Assembly (NCBI GenBank): GCA_036401375.1
Contig: DASWVB010000002.1
Location: 459,391 to 523,390, forward strand
Direction: 5' to 3'
DNA length: 64,000 bases
Origin: DASWUZ01 sp036401375
GTDB taxonomy: Bacteria > Acidobacteriota > Terriglobia > Terriglobales > Acidobacteriaceae
Positions 43,686-51,371 of this stretch are shown in pieces. The notes below the pieces were generated by a model. That model saw only the letters and a list, made by a program, of their open reading frames with translations. It searched no databases and was not told where the DNA came from. Positions within the stretch are counted from its first letter, which is position 1, and each line of letters begins with the position of its first letter. The position numbers and the translations under genes are program-made.

Positions 43686-45193
43686 CGCCTCACCTCGATC
43701 GCGTGCTCTGACTCCGCGAAGGCGCGCATCGCGGCGTCCATGACCTGCTTCAGCGGAGCGCCGGCCTCGTGTGCGAGGCGGCGACAATCCTCATACTCGG
43801 GATGTGCGTGATACTGCTCCCCCTGTGAGGACGCTACCTTCACCCGCACCAAGCCGAACGGGGTCTCGACCTCAACCATGTTGCGCGCAAGGTGGACCCG
43901 CTCTTCGTGCCGCACACGTATGCCCAGCGTGCTGGTCTCGCGAAAGAGGAGCTGCTCGAAATGACCTGCGCGCTCCGGCCTGCAAAGTAGTGTGATCATC
44001 GTGCCAAGCCTGCCTTTTTTCATGACGACAGACGTAGCGGTGACATCGAGTGCGCCCTGATCGAGCGCCATCTGCGTGCAATGCGCGAGCACCTGCGGGT
44101 TCATATCGTCGACCGAGCATTCGAGCACCGCAACTGTCTCAGAGGCGAAGGGCGAACTCTCCCGCTCCCCCGCTGCACCCGCGGAGAGATGTCCCGCGGC
44201 TCCCTCTCCGAGGCTAAGCCGCAGCACATTGGGAGTTCGCTTCGGGTTTCGGGTCCCCGCCCCGTAGCCGATCGTCTCGACGGTCATGGCCGGCGCATCG
44301 CGGAAGGTGCAATCGAGCGCGCGGATCAGCGCGGCACCGGTCGGCGTCACCATCTCCATCTGCACTCCCGAGGAGTAGGTCGGGGCACCGCGCAGCAGAT
44401 CGGCCGTCGCGGGAGCCGGAACCGGGAACCTGCCATGCGCGCACTCCACGAAGCCGCCGCCTACGTTTAGAGCGGAGCAGACCCACTGCTCTACGCCGAG
44501 CGAAGCGAGACCAACAGCGCTGCAGACAATGTCTACTATCGCGTCCACTGCCCCTACCTCGTGGAAGTGGATCGTCTCGAGCGGTACTTCATGGGTCTTC
44601 GACTCCGACCGGCCGAGCAACTCGAAGGTCATCAGAGCCAGAGCCTTCGCTGCCTCAGAGATAGCTGCGCTCGCAATCAGAGCACGAATCTCTGGCAATG
44701 TGCGGCCGTGGGCATGTCCATGCTCATGTCCATGCTCGTTCTGCTGGTGCTCGTGCCGATGCTCGTGGTCACCCGGGTGGCTATGCGAGTGTTCGTGCTG
44801 GTGAGATTGCGAGTGAGAGTGATGCTCGTCCTCGTGCGAGTGCGCATGCTGGTGAGATTCCGAGTGCCCATGCTCGTGCGACTGGCTTACTTCGTGCGGC
44901 TCACCTGCCTCGTGCCCATCTTCGTGTGAATGCGGGTGATCATGGCTGTGACGGTGTTCGTGAAGAGGCGCTTCACCCGCAGCAGCATCAGCAAGAGCCC
45001 CATTAACGACGACGTCAACCTTGGTAGCGCTGATCCCGCTCCTGTCTACGCGCCCAATGCGCAATCTGGCACCAAGGCCAAAAGAAGCAGCAGTTTGCTC
45101 CAGCAACTCGCGCGACACCCCGGCATCTACCAGCGCACCCAGCATCATGTCGCCGCTCACCCCGGCGAAGCACTCGAGATAACCAATTCGCAT
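43682..45193 (-). CDS. larC: LarC, nickel insertion protein with a large His-rich insert
   Basis: 503 residues. LarC uses CTP to insert nickel into the pincer cofactor. The N terminus YLECFAGVSGDMMLGALVDAG and HFHEVGAVDAIVDIVCSAVGL are family hallmarks, as are GGGFVECAHGRFPVPAPAT, TPTGAALIRAL and ECSVDDMNPQVLAH. Residues 78-162 are an insert with 33 histidines in 85 residues, mixed with Glu, Ser and Gly, likely a metal store or nickel donor site. The full N- and C-terminal halves are in a single frame, with none of the frameshift seen in some lactobacilli. It starts 6 bases after larE and overlaps larB by 4. Confidence 0.95.
   Translation of the reverse strand: MRIGYLECFAGVSGDMMLGALVDAGVSRELLEQTAASFGLGARLRIGRVDRSGISATKVDVVVNGALADAAAGEAPLHEHRHSHDHPHSHEDGHEAGEPHEVSQSHEHGHSESHQHAHSHEDEHHSHSQSHQHEHSHSHPGDHEHRHEHQQNEHGHEHGHAHGRTLPEIRALIASAAISEAAKALALMTFELLGRSESKTHEVPLETIHFHEVGAVDAIVDIVCSAVGLASLGVEQWVCSALNVGGGFVECAHGRFPVPAPATADLLRGAPTYSSGVQMEMVTPTGAALIRALDCTFRDAPAMTVETIGYGAGTRNPKRTPNVLRLSLGEGAAGHLSAGAAGERESSPFASETVAVLECSVDDMNPQVLAHCTQMALDQGALDVTATSVVMKKGRLGTMITLLCRPERAGHFEQLLFRETSTLGIRVRHEERVHLARNMVEVETPFGLVRVKVASSQGEQYHAHPEYEDCRRLAHEAGAPLKQVMDAAMRAFAESEHAIEVRR
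44708..44962 (-). repeat. Histidine-codon-rich repeat tract inside larC
   Basis: This segment encodes residues 78-162 of LarC with alternating His-Glu, His-Ser and His-Gly. The DNA shows many near-repeats of CATGAGCAC and CACTCGCAC type but no perfect tandem unit. Such tracts can expand or contract. Confidence 0.8.
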
Positions 45194-45199
45194 CGTTCT

Positions 45200-46114
45200 C
45201 TATCCTCGCGCCCGGCCAGCGCGCTCTGAGGCGAGATCAACGACGTCGTCGGAGACGCGAAGCGGCGCAATGTGCGCGGCCGGCGGCAATGAAGCGGTTA
45301 AAACCTCGACCGGCAGGATTTCATTCATTGATCCCGACCGGTAGCCTTCGCAGTCCACCGTCACATACTGAAAGCCTGCCTTGCGGACCAGGGCCGACAT
45401 CTGCCGGAAGGTAGTTGTATTGAGCGCCCGCGCCATCTCTTCTTCGGCGATCTCAATGCGGGCCACGGTCCCATGATGCCGCACCCGGAATCGCCGCAGC
45501 CCAAGCTCCCGCAGCGCATCTTCAGAGACCTCGATCATGTGCAGCGCCTCGGGAGTCACACGCCGCCCATACTCCACCCGGGAGGAGAGGCAGGCAGAAG
45601 CAGGCTTGTCCCAGATGCGCAGACCGGCTTCCCGAGCCAGCGCGCGAACGTCTTCCTTGGTCAAGCCTGCCTCTGCCAGAGGCGCCGCAACGTGATGCTC
45701 CGCAGCCGCGCGATGGCCCGGGCGGTAGTCTTTCTTGTCGTCAACATTCAGGCCGTAGGCGATGGTCTTGAAACCCATCGCGGCGCGCTGCTGCTCGAGC
45801 ACCGTAAAGAGCTCATCTTTGCAGTGAAAGCACCGACCCGCATCATTGACGGCATATGCTTCGTGTTCCAGTTCGTGAGTCTGCACGGCGCGAAAAGGAA
45901 TGCCATTCTCCTCGATGAACTTCACCGCATCGTCATACTGGCTGCGCGCCAGGCTGGCCGAATCAGCCAGCATCGCGATCATGCCAGTGCCGAGCACCGT
46001 ATGGGCCACGTAGGCAAGATACGCGGAATCTATGCCCCCAGAGTAGGCCACGATCACGCTGCCCAGGTCTCGCAGCCGGCTCTCCAGCCGTTCTCTCTTT
46101 TCAACCAGTTGCAT
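45200..46114 (-). CDS. larE: LarE, sulfur transferase for the nickel-pincer cofactor
   Basis: 304 residues. LarE activates the cofactor precursor with ATP and adds sulfur. VAYSGGIDSAYLAY gives the PP-loop (SGGIDS at 25-30). Cys175 in KPASACLSSR sits where the sacrificial cysteine of Lactobacillus plantarum LarE (Cys176) is found. Two more cysteines at 95 and 98 (RCFHCK) are of interest because some LarE proteins use an iron-sulfur cluster for sulfur transfer; which type this is cannot be decided by eye. It is the first gene of the larE-larC-larB operon. Confidence 0.93.
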   Translation of the reverse strand: MQLVEKRERLESRLRDLGSVIVAYSGGIDSAYLAYVAHTVLGTGMIAMLADSASLARSQYDDAVKFIEENGIPFRAVQTHELEHEAYAVNDAGRCFHCKDELFTVLEQQRAAMGFKTIAYGLNVDDKKDYRPGHRAAAEHHVAAPLAEAGLTKEDVRALAREAGLRIWDKPASACLSSRVEYGRRVTPEALHMIEVSEDALRELGLRRFRVRHHGTVARIEIAEEEMARALNTTTFRQMSALVRKAGFQYVTVDCEGYRSGSMNEILPVEVLTASLPPAAHIAPLRVSDDVVDLASERAGRARG

Positions 46115-46465
46115 GCATCCCCGATCGTTGATTCACGGCAGCCCATTGGCGGGGCAACCCTCGAAGCCGAGTAACGAAATGATTCTAGTCCGGCACGGAC
46201 GGCTTTAGTACACGCTGAAGTTCACACCGCCTAAATCGTTTTCAGCGGCTATCACTCCTAGGATGCCGCGTTCTCACGAGACTGCGCCTGAACTTGCCGC
46301 TTCGCGCATCGCTGCTTGACGGCATCGCCAACCGGGCCATTAACATCGATCCATTCACTATGATGCGAGAGCGGACGTCCTCCTGAGAGTTCGTGCGCAG
46401 AGATTTCCAGAGGTGCATCTGAGCATTGTGGTGCTTCCACGCTCAGCTCGGGGGATGAAGAGGCC
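46115..46465. other. Divergent intergenic region
   Basis: 351 bases between larE and the TPR gene. It should carry the lar promoter and that of the TPR-ClC pair. No operator, riboswitch or clear promoter hexamers were recognised. A minus-strand open frame (46258-46590) crosses the TPR start and has no family resemblance. Confidence 0.4.
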
Positions 46466-47842
46466 ATGAAATCTACCCTTGAGCCGCGTCTTACCCCGGA
46501 AGAACGGCTCCAGAGGCGGCGACTGCTGGCAGCCGACACCGCGTCGTTGCTGGCGCTCCTGGTCTTCACGGTCGCGCTGTTTGCGGGCACGGCCTTGCTG
46601 TTTCGCGGCTTTACCTATCGGAGGGCGGATCTTGCCGACCGATGGCGGCAGCGCGGTGACGCTGCACTGCAGGCTGGCCATCCAGACAAGGCCGTCGATG
46701 CGCTGCGTACCGCGCTGGAATACTCCCCCGGTCAGCGCGCGGTGGAGGTCGAACTTGCCACTGCTCTGGCCGCATCCGGCCGCACGGCCGAGGCGACCGC
46801 CTACTTCAATGCGCTCTGGGAGACGGAGCCCGGCAGCGGTGAGATCAACCTGGCGCTCGCCCGTCTGGCCGTGCGCCAGGGTAATGAGCCGGCTGCACGC
46901 GAGGACTATCATGCGGCCATTTACGGTACCTGGGAGGGAGACGGCACTGTCCGGCGTCGCGAAGTCCGGCTTGAGCTTGTGCAGTACCTGCTCAGCCGCG
47001 GCGACTTTGAACCCGCCCGTAACGAGCTGCTGATCGCGGCCGGCAACGCCCCGAGCGACCAGTTGGTAAGACTGCGCATCGCCTCTTTGTTTGAAGCGGC
47101 GCACGACGACCGCAACGCTCTCCACCAGTACCGCGAGGTGCTGGCGCAGGGCACCGGGCACCGATCCGCCAATCTTGCAGCGCTCGAGGGAGCGGGCCGC
47201 ACCGCCTTCGCGCTGGGCCTGTACCAGCAGGCACGCGATTATCTTGAACGCGCTCAGAACCATCCCGAAATGGAGCGAGAGCCGCCCGCGATCCGCGCCG
47301 CGGCTGGCAGCGAGCTGCGCGACGCGGTTCATATCCTGCTGCTCTACCCCTCCCCCGCACTCCCCGCACGCGTCCGCGCCGAACGCATCCTTCATGCTCG
47401 CAGCATCGCTGCGGCTCGCCTTGCCACGTGTCTTCCGCAGGCCTCGTCTGCCCTGGCCTCGTCGACGCAGACCTCCTCGACCCAGACCTCCTCGACCCAG
47501 ACCTCTGCTCCCATATCGGCTTCTCCAGACGCAACTGTTCCAGGTCGGACTGTTCAGGGGTCCTCCACTTCAGAATCGTCAAACGTACTGCCTACGTCCG
47601 CGCCGGCCTTTGAGGCTCTGCTCGCCCGCTGGGCGCAGGAGCCGGCCGAGCTGTCAGTCAGGCAGCTCGAGCGGAGCGGGCAGGTGCAGCAGGCCGAACT
47701 ACGCCTCGCCTACGACACGGTACTCTCGATGTCCGCTTCTGTCGCCAGCGGTATGCCGCTGGCCTGCGGGCCGGCCACGGGCAATGCCGCGCTCCTGCTG
47801 AGGATCGCTGAACGGCCCGATGCAGTGGAGCAGCAGCCATGA
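46466..47842 (+). CDS. Membrane-anchored TPR protein
   Basis: 458 residues. There is a short cytoplasmic start and one membrane helix (about 27-47, SLLALLVFTVALFAGTALLF), then TPR-like helical repeats (about 60-290: GDAALQAGHPDKAVDALRTALEY, LAASGRTAEATAYFNALWE, AFALGLYQQARDYLERAQ). A Ser/Thr-rich linker with three copies of SSTQT lies at about 330-350, and a last helical part ends in PDAVEQQP. It is probably a periplasmic protein-interaction scaffold. The stop overlaps the ClC start (ATGA), so the two are translated together and may act together. Confidence 0.78.
   Translation: MKSTLEPRLTPEERLQRRRLLAADTASLLALLVFTVALFAGTALLFRGFTYRRADLADRWRQRGDAALQAGHPDKAVDALRTALEYSPGQRAVEVELATALAASGRTAEATAYFNALWETEPGSGEINLALARLAVRQGNEPAAREDYHAAIYGTWEGDGTVRRREVRLELVQYLLSRGDFEPARNELLIAAGNAPSDQLVRLRIASLFEAAHDDRNALHQYREVLAQGTGHRSANLAALEGAGRTAFALGLYQQARDYLERAQNHPEMEREPPAIRAAAGSELRDAVHILLLYPSPALPARVRAERILHARSIAAARLATCLPQASSALASSTQTSSTQTSSTQTSAPISASPDATVPGRTVQGSSTSESSNVLPTSAPAFEALLARWAQEPAELSVRQLERSGQVQQAELRLAYDTVLSMSASVASGMPLACGPATGNAALLLRIAERPDAVEQQP
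47457..47501 (+). repeat. Three tandem 15-base repeats in frame
   Basis: Units at 47457-47471, 47472-47486 and 47487-47501, each close to CCTCCTCGACCCAGA, with a partial fourth to 47506. Fifteen bases keep the frame, adding a five-residue SSTQT unit each time, so copy number can vary without breaking the gene. Confidence 0.85.
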
Positions 47843-49578
47843 CTCCACTGGCAGAGCCATCCAGCCTGGAGCAGACCCCGGCACTGGCACGCGAGAGCCT
47901 GCTGCGGCGCATCGCTCCTCATCGCGAGGAGCGCCTCTTCCTCGTCCTGTCGATCTTCATCGGCATTATCTCCGGACTCCTGGTCGTTCTGTTCCGCATG
48001 GCGATCGAATGGATCAGCATTCTGACTTTAGGATCAGCTCCCCATCCTGGCCAGCCGCGTCTGCTCATCATCCCAGCGGTCGCCGGTCTGATGGTCGCTG
48101 CGCTGGTTCGCTGGATCTTCCCCCATGCTCGTGGCAGCGGCATCAATCAGACCAAGGCCGCGCTCTACATCTACGACGGCTACATCTCTCTCAAGACCAC
48201 GACGGGCAAATTCCTCACCTCCGCCATTGCGATCGGGGCGGGGCATTCGCTCGGCCCGGAAGACCCCTCTTTGCAGATCGGCGCCGGCGTCGCCTCCTTC
48301 GTAAGCCGCCACCTCAAGCTCTCCCGTCAGCGGCTGCGGCTCTTTGCCCCCATCGGCGCCGCCGCCGGTCTCGCCGCCGCCTTCAATGCGCCAATATCTG
48401 CCATCCTGTTTGTCATTGAAGAGGTGATAGGGCGCTGGAGCGCGGGAGTGCTCGGCTCGATCGTGCTCTCCGCCATCTCGAGCGTGGTGGTGGCGCGCTG
48501 GTTCTGGGGGTCGGAGCCGATGTTTCGCATTCCCCAGGTCAACCTTCGCGACCCGCGCGAGTTGATCGCCTATGCTGTTCTTGGGGCCGTGGGCGGCGTT
48601 GCTTCGTTGGTCTTTTCGAAGGCCCTGGGCTACCTCCGTCCCCTGTTGCGCCGCCAGCCTCGCTGGACCGAGTTCCTCCAGCCAGCAGTGGCCGGACTGC
48701 TTGTCGGCCTCATCGGATATCTTGGCTTTCCGCAGGTCATGGGTCCCGGCTACGGCGCCATTGATCAGGCCATGCACGGCCAATTTGCCTGGAAGGTGCT
48801 GCTGGCCCTCGGTGCGCTCAAGATCCTCGCGACCACCGTCTCCTTCTCGAGCGGAACGCCGGGAGGTATGTTCGCGCCCACCCTCTTCGTCGGTGCGATG
48901 CTGGGCGGGGCGGTCGGTTCCTTTGAAAAGGTCCTCTTTCCCCACTTCACCGGCGCGGTAGGATCGTATGCACTGGTCGGAATGGGCGTCCTCTTTGCCG
49001 GCTTCATGCGCGCGCCCATCACGTCCGTATTCATGGTGCTCGAGGTGAGCGGCAACTACTCGATCATTCTGCCTGTGATCCTGGCGAACGCCATCGCCTA
49101 CCTCATCTCCCGCATTCTGCAGCCGGTGCCGGTCTTTGAGCTCTTTACGCATCAGGACGGCCTCGACCTGCCGTCGATGGAGGTCCAGCGTGAGGAGTCT
49201 TCGCTGCATGTGGAAGACGCCCTGCGCCCGGTCGACGTTCCGATCCTCTCCGGATCGGCAACGCTTGCCACCGGACTGAGCACCATAGAAGAGGCGGGAG
49301 CTGCTTTTCTCCTGATCAGCACGATCGGCCAGCAGTGGCATGTACTCTCCGCGGCCGGGCTTCGCGACCTCTCGGCGAACCGCGGCGCCGAGGCGACCCT
49401 CGATCAAACCATCGGACCCGAACGCACTCCTACCCTCTTCCCTGATATGGCCCTGGACACGGTCATACCGCACCTTGCTCACTGGCCGCTCCTCCCCGTG
49501 ATGAACCGCGCCAGGCGCGGGAGCCTCGAGGGCGTGATAACCCTTGACGATGTGCTGCGCCGCTACCAATCGGAGTGA
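47839..49578 (+). CDS. ClC-family chloride channel/transporter with CBS-like C terminus
   Basis: 579 residues, about ten to twelve hydrophobic segments, then a cytoplasmic end (about 445-579) resembling a CBS pair. Signature regions are GSGINQTKA (canonical GSGIP with Pro changed to Asn), LGPEDPSLQIGAG (canonical GxEGP: the gating Glu is kept, Gly changed to Asp) and SSGTPGGMFAPTLFVGAM (the GxFxP region). It moves chloride or another anion, as a channel or a proton antiporter. The altered filter leaves the ion uncertain. The start overlaps the TPR stop by four bases. Confidence 0.9.
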   Translation: MTPLAEPSSLEQTPALARESLLRRIAPHREERLFLVLSIFIGIISGLLVVLFRMAIEWISILTLGSAPHPGQPRLLIIPAVAGLMVAALVRWIFPHARGSGINQTKAALYIYDGYISLKTTTGKFLTSAIAIGAGHSLGPEDPSLQIGAGVASFVSRHLKLSRQRLRLFAPIGAAAGLAAAFNAPISAILFVIEEVIGRWSAGVLGSIVLSAISSVVVARWFWGSEPMFRIPQVNLRDPRELIAYAVLGAVGGVASLVFSKALGYLRPLLRRQPRWTEFLQPAVAGLLVGLIGYLGFPQVMGPGYGAIDQAMHGQFAWKVLLALGALKILATTVSFSSGTPGGMFAPTLFVGAMLGGAVGSFEKVLFPHFTGAVGSYALVGMGVLFAGFMRAPITSVFMVLEVSGNYSIILPVILANAIAYLISRILQPVPVFELFTHQDGLDLPSMEVQREESSLHVEDALRPVDVPILSGSATLATGLSTIEEAGAAFLLISTIGQQWHVLSAAGLRDLSANRGAEATLDQTIGPERTPTLFPDMALDTVIPHLAHWPLLPVMNRARRGSLEGVITLDDVLRRYQSE

Positions 49579-49798
49579 ACGGGCGTCCAACCTGAGTAAA
49601 GATTGAGCGGCGCCGAGGGACCCGTCGCTAAACCTCACCTCCAGCCCAGCTATCAGTTGCCCCTAGACGATACAACCAAGCGGCCTGATTGACCGTCGGG
49701 AAGTCTCCGGGATAGCCTGAACACACTACCCTGCATCACTCATCTGAGCCCGTTAGTCGGCCGCAGGAGCACGCATATTTTTCTTGAAGGGCCTCTTG

Positions 49799-51346
49799 AT
49801 GACCCAGGGCAATGCCTCTGCCCCAAAAAGCAGCACCTATCTAAAGCTTCTGGTGTTGACCTGCTCTGCTGTTCTTGTTCACGGCTACCACCTCGGCACC
49901 GATGACGCGGAGATCTACCTGCCGGCGGTGAAGAAGTTCCTGGATCCGGCGCTCTACCCCTTCGGTGACGAGTTCTTCATGACCCATGGGCGCCTCTCAC
50001 TGTTCTCAGATACCTTGGGCCTCTCTGCACGAGCGCTCCATCTCTCCGTCGACACAGCGGCCTTCGCCTGGCACATATTCGGAATATTCCTGCTCCTGCT
50101 CGCCTCTCTGCGCCTGCTCGAGAGCTGCTTTGAGGGCCAGCGCGCACGCTGGACGGGCGTCTCCCTGCTGACCGCCGTACTCTCGGTCCCGGTAGCTAAT
50201 ACCGCGCTCGTCATCATGGATCCCTACCTCACCGCAAGGTCCATCTCAACCCCCGCGTCGATCTTTGCGGTCTCATGCCTGCTGTCGCGAAGCTACAAGC
50301 GGGCGCTGGCATGGTGGCTCGTCACAGCGTTCATTCATCCGCAGATGAGCGTCTACGTGCTGGCTTTTGCGGTCTGCCTTTCGCTCGCCCATGTGCGGCG
50401 CCGTTTTCCTTCCCTTGAGCCTGCGACGGCCTATGGGCTGGCACCCGCGATGCTGAGCCCGGCAACCCTGCCGCATGGCTTTGCCATGGAGCCGGCTCAA
50501 GGCCCGTATCGCGAGGCGCTCATGATGAGGACCTACTTCTTTGTCGGGAGCTGGGCCTGGTACGAGTGGTGCGGTGCGTTATTCCCCCTCGCGATCCTGT
50601 GGGGACTCGCGTCGCTCCCGGTGCGAGGCACCCTGCCCGCCTTTCGCGCCGTCTGCCGGACGTGCGCCGTCCTCGGTGGACTCTCGATAGCCGCCGCCCT
50701 GCTGATCTCCGTACCTCAACGGATGCAGATGTTTGCGCGGCTGCAGCCGATGCGCTCACTGCACCTGGTGTACGTGATCCTTTTCCTGGTTCTAGGGGCA
50801 CTTACAGGCGAGTATCTGCTCGACCGCCGGCCCCTGCTGCGTGCCGCTCTGCTCTACGTACCGCTTGGCATCGGAATGTGGTTCGTCGGAGCCCGCACGT
50901 ATCCCTCCAGCCCCCATATCGAGTGGCCCGGGCTGCATTGGCGCAGTCCCTACATCTCGGCCTTTCTGTGGATCAAGAGCAATACGCCCAAAGATGCCGT
51001 GTTCGCCATCGACCCGCGCTACATGAACTCTCCCGGGGTCGATGAACACGGCTTTCGAGCGCTGGCAGAGCGCAGCGTGCTGGCCGACTACTACAAGGAC
51101 AGCGGCGCGGTCTCACTGTTCCCGCAGCTGGCCGAGGAGTGGAAGCGCGAGGTCTCTGCTCAAGAGGGCTGGGAGCACTTCCAGCCGGAGGACTACGAGC
51201 GCCTGGCGGGCGAGTTTCCAGTGAACTGGGTAGTAGTGGAAGGCACGGGTCCAGCCGGCTTCGAATGCCCCTATCGCGACCAGGGCGTGGCGGTATGCCG
51301 CATCCCCCCGGCCGTGGCGCAGCAGCGGGCTGCGCTCCAGCCTTGA
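49799..51346 (+). CDS. Polytopic membrane protein of unknown function
   Basis: 515 residues with roughly ten hydrophobic segments and a soluble end (about 390-515). The first loop contains YHLGTDDAEIYLPAVKKFLDP, an acidic first-loop motif in the position where GT-C glycosyltransferases carry theirs, so a GT-C-like or DUF6798-like membrane protein is possible. No catalytic proof is seen. The ATG at 49799 has AAGGG eight bases upstream; two in-frame TTG codons just before are alternatives. It stands alone and converges on the DUF3857 genes. Confidence 0.72.
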   Translation: MTQGNASAPKSSTYLKLLVLTCSAVLVHGYHLGTDDAEIYLPAVKKFLDPALYPFGDEFFMTHGRLSLFSDTLGLSARALHLSVDTAAFAWHIFGIFLLLLASLRLLESCFEGQRARWTGVSLLTAVLSVPVANTALVIMDPYLTARSISTPASIFAVSCLLSRSYKRALAWWLVTAFIHPQMSVYVLAFAVCLSLAHVRRRFPSLEPATAYGLAPAMLSPATLPHGFAMEPAQGPYREALMMRTYFFVGSWAWYEWCGALFPLAILWGLASLPVRGTLPAFRAVCRTCAVLGGLSIAAALLISVPQRMQMFARLQPMRSLHLVYVILFLVLGALTGEYLLDRRPLLRAALLYVPLGIGMWFVGARTYPSSPHIEWPGLHWRSPYISAFLWIKSNTPKDAVFAIDPRYMNSPGVDEHGFRALAERSVLADYYKDSGAVSLFPQLAEEWKREVSAQEGWEHFQPEDYERLAGEFPVNWVVVEGTGPAGFECPYRDQGVAVCRIPPAVAQQRAALQP

Positions 51347-51371
51347 TGACAGCTCTGGAGCTTCATTCCTC

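Noticed and set aside
44561..44929. Plus-strand open frame opposite larC, rich in Val/Leu/Met
   Set aside because: It is the antisense of the His-codon tract; His codons read backwards give Val and Met, which imitates a membrane protein.
44708..44962. CRISPR-like or satellite array suspicion for the repetitive tract in larC
   Set aside because: Units are irregular, have no spacers, and are explained by His-Glu/Ser/Gly coding.
46258..46590. Minus-strand open frame upstream of the TPR gene
   Set aside because: No recognisable domain or ribosome site, and it overlaps the start of the well-supported TPR gene.
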